Source: Thauera linaloolentis 47Lol = DSM 12138 (lineage in GTDB: Bacteria > Pseudomonadota > Gammaproteobacteria > Burkholderiales > Rhodocyclaceae). Taken from it: a stretch of 63,778 bases of DNA. The notes below the pieces were generated by a model. It did not search any database, was not told the DNA's origin, and worked only from the letters and a program-made list of their open reading frames with translations. The stretch covers positions 1-63,778 of the forward strand of contig NZ_AMXE01000012.1 in NCBI RefSeq assembly GCF_000310205.1, written 5' to 3'. Of this stretch, positions 18,318-26,100 are shown one piece after another; the first letter of the stretch is position 1, and each line of letters starts with the position of its first letter. Both the position numbers and the translations under genes were made by a program.

Positions 18318-18545
18318 ATGAACGACGTGCTGATCTTCGGCCTGACCATGGCCGAGTTCGAGGATATTTCACTCAAGGTCTGCCTCGGGGCGTTGATCCT
18401 GTACATGATGTTCATCATCTGGAACCTGGGCAAGGAATCGAAGGCCGGCAAGTACGGCATGATGTGGATGTTCATCGGCCTGGGCGTGGGCTTCGTCGGC
18501 TTCGTCGCCAAGGGCGTGATCCAGAAACTGCTCGGCATCGAGTAA
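18318..18545 (+). CDS. DUF2788 family small membrane protein
   Basis: A 75-residue protein with two hydrophobic segments (about residues 20-38 and 48-68) and a conserved [24 protein letters not shown] linker, matching the DUF2788 family of proteobacterial membrane proteins. No function is known. ATG 18318 is preferred to GTG 18315. It sits 48 bases after argG and 13 bases before ppnP on the same strand. Confidence 0.85.
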   Translation: MNDVLIFGLTMAEFEDISLKVCLGALILYMMFIIWNLGKESKAGKYGMMWMFIGLGVGFVGFVAKGVIQKLLGIE

Positions 18546-18558
18546 GGAATTCATCTTC

Positions 18559-18882
18559 ATGGGCATTACCGAAAAGATCGACGGCGTTGCCGTCACCACC
18601 AAGGCCAACGTCTATTTCGACGGCAAGTGCGTCAGCCACGGCATCCAGTTCGCCGACGGCACGAAGAAGTCCGTCGGCGTCATCCTTCCGGCTTCGCTCA
18701 CTTTCAATACCGGTGCGCCGGAAATCATGGAAGGCGTCGCCGGCCGTTGCCGCGTCCGCCTGAACGGCGCCGAAGAATGGAAGACCTATGCCGCGGGCGA
18801 GTCCTTCGACGTGCCGGGCAACTCGAGCTTCGACATCGAGGTGACGGGCGAGCCCTACCATTACATTTGCCATTTTGGCTGA
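18559..18882 (+). CDS. ppnP: Pyrimidine/purine nucleoside phosphorylase PpnP
   Basis: A 107-residue cupin-fold protein of the PpnP (YaiE/DUF1255) family, which phosphorolyses a broad range of nucleosides. Characteristic segments are [42 protein letters not shown] and [14 protein letters not shown] ending YHYICHFG. Length matches the family (about 94 in E. coli). It is probably co-transcribed with the DUF2788 gene and yajQ, which follows after 33 bases with a strong GGAGAAGGAAAG ribosome site. Confidence 0.92.
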   Translation: MGITEKIDGVAVTTKANVYFDGKCVSHGIQFADGTKKSVGVILPASLTFNTGAPEIMEGVAGRCRVRLNGAEEWKTYAAGESFDVPGNSSFDIEVTGEPYHYICHFG

Positions 18883-18915
18883 ACCCGCGGCCGATCACGT
18901 AGGAGAAGGAAAGCC

Positions 18916-19401
18916 ATGCCGTCTTTCGATATCATGTCCGAAGTCGACCAGCCCTCGCTGCGCAATGCCGTCGAGCAGGCCAACCGCAAGGTCGATGGCC
19001 GGCACGATTTCAAGGGCACCAGCGCCAGGATCGAGCATGCCGACAAGCTGCTCACGCTCTACGGCGACAGCGATTTCCAGCTCGACCAGATCAAGACCAT
19101 CCTGTTGCCCGAGATGACGAAGAAGAACGTCGATGTGCGCTGCCTCGATCATGGCGACGTGCAGAAGATCTCGGGCAACAAGGTCAAGCAGGAAGTGAAG
19201 GTCCGCGTCGGCGTCGACCAGGAACTGGCGAAGAAGCTCGTCAAGCTGCTGAAGGACAGCAAGCTCAAGGTGCAGGCCGCGATCCAGGGCGATGCCGTGC
19301 GGGTGTCCGGCGCCAAGCGCGACGTGCTGCAGGAGGCGATCGCGCTGGTCAAGAAGCAGATCACGGATTTCCCGCTGCAGTACGGCAATTTCCGCGACTG
19401 A
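18916..19401 (+). CDS. yajQ: YajQ family nucleotide-binding protein
   Basis: A 161-residue YajQ/DUF520 protein with two ferredoxin-like domains. It starts [33 protein letters not shown] and ends [11 protein letters not shown], both diagnostic. Family members bind nucleotides or tRNA; some (in Xanthomonas and Pseudomonas) bind c-di-GMP and affect virulence gene expression. The window has both c-di-GMP enzymes and pilus genes, so that role is possible here but not shown. Confidence 0.93.
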   Translation: MPSFDIMSEVDQPSLRNAVEQANRKVDGRHDFKGTSARIEHADKLLTLYGDSDFQLDQIKTILLPEMTKKNVDVRCLDHGDVQKISGNKVKQEVKVRVGVDQELAKKLVKLLKDSKLKVQAAIQGDAVRVSGAKRDVLQEAIALVKKQITDFPLQYGNFRD

Positions 19402-19450
19402 GGGACATTCTGCGCGCGGCTTTCGGTCGTGCGGTATTGGATATCCTCAA

Positions 19451-19470
19451 GCGGCCGCATTTGCGGCCGT
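19451..19470 (+). terminator. Hairpin downstream of yajQ
   Basis: CGGCCGCA (19452-19459) and TGCGGCCG (19462-19469) form a tight stem with a 2-base loop, about 50 bases after yajQ. It is followed by TTATC rather than a full T-run, so it is only a weak terminator candidate between yajQ and the YjfB-like gene. Confidence 0.35.
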
Positions 19471-19534
19471 TATCACATGCAGGGTGCCGTAGTGGTCGGG
19501 CTGCGGCTCGATAACCGATTTGGAGCACATCACC

Positions 19535-19738
19535 ATGGACATCTCTTCCATCGCCGCCGCGGCCAGCGTCAATGCCGCCGCAAAAGTCCAGACCGAGGCC
19601 TCGGTCAGGGTGCTGAAGATGGCATTGGACATGCAGGGCGATAGCGTGCTGCAGCTTCTCGAGGCTTTGCCTGTGCCTGCGCAGCAAGCTCCCGTCGTAG
19701 GCAGCGCGGCGGGTGGGGTGGTGGATACCTGGGCCTGA
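19535..19738 (+). CDS. YjfB-like putative motility protein
   Basis: A 67-residue protein (MDISSIAAAASVNAAAKVQTEASVRVLKMALDMQGDSVLQLLEAL...VDTWA). The pattern of a short MDI(S)SIA start, an Ala/Gln helix, KMALD, and a C-terminal Gly-rich tail matches the YjfB family, annotated as putative motility proteins and found in bacteria with flagella. No biochemical role is known. In-frame start 19520 is possible, but ATG 19535 gives the conserved N-terminus. It stands alone, with a terminator after it. Confidence 0.7.
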   Translation: MDISSIAAAASVNAAAKVQTEASVRVLKMALDMQGDSVLQLLEALPVPAQQAPVVGSAAGGVVDTWA

Positions 19739-19822
19739 GGCTACTGTGGGCATGATGCCAGTGACTCATTCGAGTCTCCTTGCCGCTGATCGACCTCAGC
19801 GCTGCAAGATGAGTTCTGAATC

Positions 19823-19863
19823 AAGGGCCGGACTTTGCCATTGCACTGTCCGGCCTTTATCTT
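19823..19863 (+). terminator. Intrinsic terminator after the YjfB-like gene
   Basis: GGCCGGAC (19826-19833) pairs with GTCCGGCC (19848-19855) across a 14-base loop, followed by TTTATCTTT. It separates the YjfB-like gene from the pilin cluster. Confidence 0.75.
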
Positions 19864-19880
19864 TCCGGAGAGGGTGTCAT

Positions 19881-19940
19881 ATGCCACTGATCCCGGTTTC
19901 TGCCCCGTTCGTCTTCCAGGCCGGGCGGATAGGGGCGTAA
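19881..19940 (+). other. Possible 19-codon leader frame upstream of pilE
   Basis: An ATG at 19881, with GGAGAGGG starting about 14 bases upstream, opens a frame for MPLIPVSAPFVFQAGRIGA and ends in TAA at 19938-19940, 36 bases before pilE. It contains no regulatory amino-acid run, so a leader peptide function is only a possibility. Apart from this and the terminator, nothing convincing was seen in the 238-base gap; no sigma-54 promoter was found. Confidence 0.2.
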
Positions 19941-19976
19941 GGGAATATTGTAAGGTCAAGTAGAAGGGACAGCATC

Positions 19977-20429
19977 ATGGGAAAGAGCCAAGGCTTTACG
20001 CTGATAGAGTTGATGATCGTGATTGCCATCATCGGAATGCTGGCAGCGGTGGCGATACCGCAGTACAGCACTTACGTCCTCAAGGGCAAGCTTGCCGAGC
20101 CACGTGCCAACCTGTCGGAAATGCGCGTGCGCATGGAGCGCTATTTTCAGGATAACCGGCGTTATAACGCCGTGGTTGGTGTATGCGGAGTCGCCCCAGC
20201 CAGGCTTGCCGAAATCGGTGATCAGCGCTTTTTCGACTACGCCTGCAATCCGGGCAACGACGCATGGTCGCAAACCTACACCATAACCGCCACGGGCAGA
20301 GCCAGCGAGGGAACCGGAGGCTTCGTGTTCAGCATCGACCAGAACAACAGGAAGCGCACTACTGCTGTTCCTTCCGGTTGGACAGCAAATGCAGACTGCT
20401 GGGTCACCGGATCGGGGGGGGGATGCTGA
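19977..20429 (+). CDS. pilE: Type IV pilin, PilE-type
   Basis: A 150-residue type IV pilin with a very short leader MGKSQG cut before Phe7, then [24 protein letters not shown] with Glu at mature position 5. Four cysteines (70, 90, 141, 150) could form two disulfides; the last pair would close a C-terminal loop. It is either the minor pilin PilE of the priming complex or a major subunit; its place at the head of the fimT-pilVWX-pilY1 cluster favours the PilE minor pilin. The final codons run through a G9 tract (20414-20422) that overlaps the start of fimT. Confidence 0.88.
   Translation: MGKSQGFTLIELMIVIAIIGMLAAVAIPQYSTYVLKGKLAEPRANLSEMRVRMERYFQDNRRYNAVVGVCGVAPARLAEIGDQRFFDYACNPGNDAWSQTYTITATGRASEGTGGFVFSIDQNNRKRTTAVPSGWTANADCWVTGSGGGC
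20414..20422 (+). repeat. G9 homopolymer at the pilE/fimT junction
   Basis: Nine consecutive G residues lie in the last codons of pilE (…SGGGC) and touch the ATG of fimT at 20423. One added G would put pilE in frame with fimT; one lost G would extend PilE in a third frame ending at 20616. Either change removes Cys150. Confidence 0.9.
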
Positions 20430-20983
20430 ACCCAAGCCGCGACGCCAGAGGTGTCACTCTCATCGAGTTGATGATCGGGATCGCGATTCTCTCTGTGCTG
20501 CTGGGTATTGCCGTGCCGAATTTCCGCACCTGGATACAGAACGGCAAGATCCGCACGGCAGCGGGGTCGATCCAAAATGGCCTGCAGATCGCGCGTGTCG
20601 AAGCGATCCAGCGTAATCGTCCGGTTCAGTTCGACTTGCGTGATGCGGGGGCGGGGGGCGCCTGGGCTGTGTGCATCCAGCCCGATCCGGCCGGTGCCTG
20701 CCCGAATCCTGACGATGCGAACACGATCCAGAGCCGCAGCGGCGCAGAGGGTTCGTCTGCTGCCGTGACGGTCGAGATCGAAGAGGGCGCTGTGCCTGTG
20801 GTATTCAACGCTGCAGGCCGGGTGCGAGAACCGGCAGGAAACATCGAATTCTTGGTCGATACTTCCGCGCTCGATGCAGGAGAAAGCCGGGAATTGCGCA
20901 TTGTTGTGACTTCAAGCGGAAGCATCCGGGTTTGCGAAGCAAGCTTTCCGGCGGGTTCGCCCGATTTACGGGCTTGCCCATGA
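20423..20983 (+). CDS. fimT: Type IV pilus minor pilin FimT/GspH family
   Basis: A 186-residue pseudopilin of the GspH/FimT family, a minor pilin of the priming complex; FimT homologues can bind DNA during natural transformation. The prepilin site is [26 protein letters not shown], followed by the GspH block [23 protein letters not shown] and a C-terminal beta-rich part. ATG 20423 overlaps the end of pilE by seven bases, which suggests coupling. FimU is an alternative name for the same position in Pseudomonas. Confidence 0.85.
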   Translation: MLNPSRDARGVTLIELMIGIAILSVLLGIAVPNFRTWIQNGKIRTAAGSIQNGLQIARVEAIQRNRPVQFDLRDAGAGGAWAVCIQPDPAGACPNPDDANTIQSRSGAEGSSAAVTVEIEEGAVPVVFNAAGRVREPAGNIEFLVDTSALDAGESRELRIVVTSSGSIRVCEASFPAGSPDLRACP

Positions 20984-20994
20984 AGGAGCGGAGT

Positions 20995-21438
20995 ATGGCA
21001 TGTGCTGATTCTCACGGCCGGGCGCCACGCAAGCTACAGGACGGAATGGCGCTTCTCGAAGCTCTGATTTCCCTGCTGATTTTCTCGATTGCGGTCCTTG
21101 GCCTGATCGGTATTCAGGCCAACATGGTCACGAATACGACAGAGGCACAGTTCCGCAGTACGGCTACATATATTGCGCAGCAGAAGATCGGTAGAGTCTG
21201 GGCCAATCCGTCCGGAATCGTAAGAGCGGATCTGGTCGAAGCAGAAACGTCGCAGGAAGTAGACCAGAGCCTTCTTCCCTCAGGATATTCGACGGTGTCA
21301 TCTCCTGAGCTCGGTATGCTGCGGGTGACCGTCACCTGGGGGGTGAGCCAGGAGGAGCATGATGACCAGGTTGCTGGCGATAGCCCGCGATTCAACAATG
21401 TGACGATCGATGCTCGTGTCATCGAATGGGATGAGTGA
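20995..21438 (+). CDS. pilV: Type IV pilus minor pilin PilV
   Basis: A 147-residue minor pilin. The prepilin site is DG|MALLEALISLLIFSIAVLGLIGIQ with Glu at +5, and the following TEAQFRSTATYIAQQKIGRVWANP is typical of PilV. ATG 20995 is chosen because AAGGAG (20983-20988) lies six bases upstream; the earlier ATG 20980, overlapping the fimT stop, has no ribosome site. PilV is part of the minor pilin complex that nucleates pili with PilW, PilX and PilY1. Confidence 0.85.
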   Translation: MACADSHGRAPRKLQDGMALLEALISLLIFSIAVLGLIGIQANMVTNTTEAQFRSTATYIAQQKIGRVWANPSGIVRADLVEAETSQEVDQSLLPSGYSTVSSPELGMLRVTVTWGVSQEEHDDQVAGDSPRFNNVTIDARVIEWDE

Positions 21439-21440
21439 TC

Positions 21441-22538
21441 ATGAATCGTCCGGTGCAGAAAAAAAGCCGTTTCGACCGGGGTTTCACGTTGGTGGAAATC
21501 ATGGTCGGCATGGTCGTGGGGTTGCTGGCTTTGCTGGTTGTCATGCAGGTGTTCGGCAGCTTCGAGGGGCAGAAGCGCATTACCACGGGGACCGCTGATA
21601 CCCAAACGAATGGAGCGCTGGCGCTCCAGGGAGTGCTGAGGGAAACACAATTGGCAGGCTACGGGTTCGCACTTTTTCACCGGGGCGCCAATTTGCTCAA
21701 TTGCACGACTTCGCTCAACGGCAGCACGGTGGCCGGTGGGTTCAGCACGGTGCCGGTTGTGATCGCAAATGGTGATGGGGCTGCAAGCGATGCGATAACG
21801 GTACGCTATGGAAGATCGATGTCCGGTGGCATAGCCACGCAAGTCACCCGGCGCGATGGTGATGTACTGTCGGTCAATAGCAATCTCGGTTGCCGGGTGG
21901 GTGATACCTTGATTATGTCGAATGGCGGCGACACTTGCTATCTGCTTACAGTCGAGGATTTGCCTGTTCCTGCAATCAACACCACGGAGATTACTCTCGA
22001 TGCGGACGGCTACAGCGATCTCGATCCGCAGCCTCCTTCCGGTAGCTTGCCTACGCCTGGTGATTCACCGTGGCTTGCGTCATGTCTTGGCGAATATCGT
22101 GAAGTGACATTTTCTGTCGCAGATGATCGCCTTCTGCGTAATGGTCAAGAGATTGCTTCCGGCATCGTCGGTCTGCAAGCCCAGTATGGAATTTCGGATT
22201 CGGCGGGGGATTCTGCAATCCAACAGTGGGTGGATGCGACTGGAGATTGGGCGAGCCTGGGTAACACCGATCGGCGCAAGCGGATCAAGGCTGTACGGGT
22301 GGCTATCGTTGCGCGGAGTCCGTTACGTGATCCAGATCCGGTTTCACAAGCCTGCAACCAGGCAATCGATCCACCTACCGGGGTGTGCGCATGGAAGGAT
22401 GAAAGCGTGGGCGGCTTTGATTCTCCTGCTCCGGTCATCGATCTTTCCTCGGCCGATGACTGGGATCACTACCGCTATCGCGTTTTCGAGACGATCATTC
22501 CCTTGCGGAACGTGGTCTGGGCAAAAGGGGCGATGTGA
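21441..22538 (+). CDS. pilW: Type IV pilus assembly protein PilW
   Basis: A 365-residue large minor pilin. The prepilin site is DRG|FTLVEIMVGMVVGLLALLVVMQVF with Glu at +5; downstream are ALQGVLRETQLAGYGF and near the C-terminus IKAVRVAIVARSPLRDP and HYRYRVFETIIPLRNVVW, all standard PilW features. ATG 21441 is preferred to GTG 21435. Codon use is visibly more AT-rich than in the flanking housekeeping genes. Confidence 0.9.
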   Translation: MNRPVQKKSRFDRGFTLVEIMVGMVVGLLALLVVMQVFGSFEGQKRITTGTADTQTNGALALQGVLRETQLAGYGFALFHRGANLLNCTTSLNGSTVAGGFSTVPVVIANGDGAASDAITVRYGRSMSGGIATQVTRRDGDVLSVNSNLGCRVGDTLIMSNGGDTCYLLTVEDLPVPAINTTEITLDADGYSDLDPQPPSGSLPTPGDSPWLASCLGEYREVTFSVADDRLLRNGQEIASGIVGLQAQYGISDSAGDSAIQQWVDATGDWASLGNTDRRKRIKAVRVAIVARSPLRDPDPVSQACNQAIDPPTGVCAWKDESVGGFDSPAPVIDLSSADDWDHYRYRVFETIIPLRNVVWAKGAM

Positions 22539-23158
22539 TGCCGAAGAGAACACTGGATTCGGCTCGGCCAATCATTCTTACTAGGGCAAGACGGCAGCGA
22601 GGCGTCGTCTTGCTGATCACCCTGATTGCGCTCGTCACGTTGGCGCTTGCGGCTTTGGCGCTGGTGCGTTCGGTCGATACTAACATTATCGTCGCAGGTA
22701 ACGTCTCCCTGAAGCAGGCTGCAACCCTGACCGCTGACAACGGTGTGGAGACTGCGGTTGGATGGATGAACTCCGTGGCTGCAAACAGCTTGGAAAGCGA
22801 TGCAACGGAAAATGCCTACTATGCGACCTCGGACGGCTTCGATCCATTGGCTGATCAGAGTTGGCGCGGAGGAGGCGTGACGACCCGGTTTGCCGAGGGA
22901 GGGGGCATCACTGCGGGGGTGGATTCGTCAGGCAATCGCATCCGTTACGTCATTCAGCGCATGTGTTCCGAGGTGGGGGTGCCGACAGAGGATCTTTGCC
23001 TGCTCATCGAAGGCATTGCCGAAGGGCATGACCAAGGAGTTAGCACCGGCAGGTCCGACATCGGCAATGATGGGCTTGCAAGCCCGGTTTATCGCATCAC
23101 GGCGAGAGTCGATGGTCCGCGTAATACCGTCAGCTACGTTCAAGCGTTTGTTTATTGA
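22538..23158 (+). CDS. pilX: Type IV pilus assembly protein PilX
   Basis: A 206-residue minor pilin. The N-terminal hydrophobic stretch is QRG|VVLLITLIALVTLALAALALVRSVDTN, followed by IVAGNVSLKQAATLTADNGVE, typical of PilX. Position +5 after the cleavage site is Ile, not Glu, which fits a tip pseudopilin like GspK that does not need to pair with an upstream subunit. ATG 22538 overlaps the pilW stop; GTG 22535 is an alternative. The C-terminus ends SYVQAFVY, common in PilX. Confidence 0.87.
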   Translation: MPKRTLDSARPIILTRARRQRGVVLLITLIALVTLALAALALVRSVDTNIIVAGNVSLKQAATLTADNGVETAVGWMNSVAANSLESDATENAYYATSDGFDPLADQSWRGGGVTTRFAEGGGITAGVDSSGNRIRYVIQRMCSEVGVPTEDLCLLIEGIAEGHDQGVSTGRSDIGNDGLASPVYRITARVDGPRNTVSYVQAFVY

Positions 23159-23167
23159 GAGCAAATC

Positions 23168-26100
23168 ATGAAAATCATGGCGCGGCGCGCGTTCTCGCTC
23201 TTGGCCGGACTTGGAGTCGTTTTCGCTTCCACTCTGTTTGCATCCACGATGGTGAGGGCGGATGTCATTGATCTGGCCAGGAAGCCGCTTACGAATGCAG
23301 CAATGACCGAAGTGCGACCCAATCTCATGTTCATCCTCGATGATTCGGGCAGTATGGACTGGGGCTATATGCCGGATTCGGTTACAGCAGGCAATTATTG
23401 CAAGGGTACGGGAGCAACAGGGACGTCATTCAGATGCTGCCGTAACGCTACGAATGCGACGACTACTGATTGTGCAGCCCCTTCCGAGAATTATCGTGGG
23501 ATGCCGCCTTACCATTCGTCGGATTTTAACAAGATCTACTACGACCCGGCTCTGACTTATCTGCCGCCGATCGATTATGACGGAGTGGAGCGTACAAGTT
23601 ATACAGGTATGAACCTGGTGCCGGTCGACGGGTATGGTATTCAATCGTCTGCGAAGGTGAACCTGCTCGATGGCTTTCCTGATGTCGAGTGGTGCACGGA
23701 TTCGTATTACACGGATTGCCTGCGCAATGGTGATTATCTGCTTCCTGGTGTCGTCGACGGTAAGTCCTACACCACCCAGAGAGCTACAACGTCAGGCGGT
23801 ACGCAGGTTTTCGCGGTTGGACGAGTGGGAGTACCGGGGACAGAGGTCCGTGAGGCAGGTCCCTATTACTATGTCATGGTTTCTGGTGAATACTGTACCG
23901 ACACTGGACAGACCGCTTGTCTGGCCGCCACAGGGCCTACGGCGACTCACCCGGTGCAGGCGAAACTTCGCTGGTGCAGCGATGCGGCCCGGACGAATTG
24001 CCGGGCGACAGAAGGGGTGGGATATATTTATCCGCGTTATCCGACTATCATCACGAGTTCAGAGGTCTTTGGGCGCTCGAGCAGGACTGGTACTTTCAGT
24101 GCAGGCAGTGTTATCAGAAGTAATGGGACTGGGGTTAATAGTGCTTGCGATGGAAAGACGAATATCGTGACCGTCAGTAGTATCAGGGTTGGCGATGTGG
24201 AGCTGCTGTCCGAAGAGTTTCGGTACTGCAATGCAAGCAACACCGCCAGTACGCGTAATGGAGGGCTTGCTGATGCAGTCGTTGAGCGGATATCCAATGG
24301 CTTCAGCGCTGAGCGTACGGGTACTGCAGGCATCAGAATTACGGCTCCGGACGGCTCCTACAATGGGCAAACTCTCAGTCGCACGATTGTCGGTGGAAGC
24401 CTGGGGTCCGCATCGTTCTCCGGTGGGGTAATCGCAGTGCCGCAGGGCGTTGTTCCTGGCTCTCTCACGCGTATCGACATTGTCCCGGGAGGAGTCTACG
24501 GCAATATTGTCGTCGATGGTACGACGGTGGTGGACCGTAGCCTGCGGACGGATTGCGCTGCTGCGCCGAATTGTACATATGAAGAAGAACTGAACAATTT
24601 CGCGAATTGGTTTGCTTGGTATCACACGCGCATGCAGGCAATGAAAACCTCTGTTAGTCGTGCATTCTCCACTGTCGATGATACCTATCGTGTAGGTTTT
24701 CGTTCATTGCATAACAATAATAGCGTTAACCTAAAGATCGATAATTTTCTAGGAGGTGCCGGTGCCCATAAGAGCGACTGGTACGGTCGGTTGTTCAAGG
24801 CAAACCCCAATGGCGGTACTCCTTTGCGTAAGGTGCTGGCCGACGTTGGGCGGATCTATGCGGGTAAAGGGGGGACAGGTGCAGGGGCTGATCCTGTTCA
24901 GTACTCGTGCCAGCAAAACTTCTCGCTGTTGACTTCGGATGGCTATTGGAACGGCGCAGCGGGGGGGGATGTCAATGGAAATAACCTCACAAACCAGGAT
25001 GGGTCTGGGACGCAGAGACCTTACTATGAAGGTCCGATAGCCAGTTCGGATAGCTTGGCGGATGTGGCCAAATATTATTACGAAACGGATCTGCGTACGT
25101 CTGAGTTAGGAAACTGCTCAGGGGCTGGAAACGAGGATGTTTGCAGGAACAACGTTTTCGCCAGTGGCGAGGATAACAACGCAAAGCAACACATGACCAC
25201 CTTCACGCTTGGTATGGGGGTGGACGGGGAGTTGCGCTATCAGAGCGATTACAAGACTGCGACTTCCGGGGATTACTGGAACATCCTGAACGGACTCGGC
25301 ACGCCCCAGGCCAATTGGCCGGAGCCGAAGAGTGACAGGCCAAGTGCGGTCGATGATCTGTGGCATGCTGCAGTCAACGGAAGAGGTACGTATTTTAGTG
25401 CCGGAAATCCCGCGGAGCTCGCTAATGGCTTGCGCAGTGCATTGACTGAAATCAGGGTCAAGGTGGGTGCGGGGGCGGCCGCGGCGACGAGTGCATTGTC
25501 CCCTGTGGCGGGTGACAACTTTGCATACGTTGCCAGTTATACGACCGAGAAATGGACCGGTAACCTAGAAGCACGCGCGATCAATCTAGCGACGGGAGAA
25601 GTCGAACTGGAACCGCTCCACTGCGTGGAGAGCGTACTGTCCGAATTCGGCTCCTGCACGGGTACGATGGCAAGCAAGGTTGGTGCAGACAATGATACGC
25701 GGACCATCTATACGAGCAGTAGCGATGGCTTGGTGAGTTTTACCTATGGCAACCTGACGTCGGTTCAGCAGGCTTACTTTAATGCGTCGACATTGAGCCA
25801 ATGGGGCAGTCTGACCACGGCGCAGCGCGAGCAGGCTACTGGAGCCAACCTCGTCAATTATCTGAGGGGGCAACATGGCTTCGAGATGCGTAGCAGCAAT
25901 GCAGTGGAGCGGCAGGTCTTCCGGCTACGTGAAGCGACGCTCGGTGATCTCGTCGAGTCCACGCCTATCTACGTCCAGAAACCAAATTTCAATTACACCG
26001 ACCCCGGTTTCGCTGCGTTCAAGGCGGCGAGTGAATCGCGTGGTGCCACGATCTACGTGGGCTCGAACGATGGGATGCTGCACGCCTTTAATGCAGAAAA

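Noticed and set aside
19863-19976. Sigma-54 promoter for pilE
   Set aside because: Major pilin genes in Pseudomonas use sigma-54, but no GG-N10-GC pattern with flanking TGGCAC/TTGC was found here.
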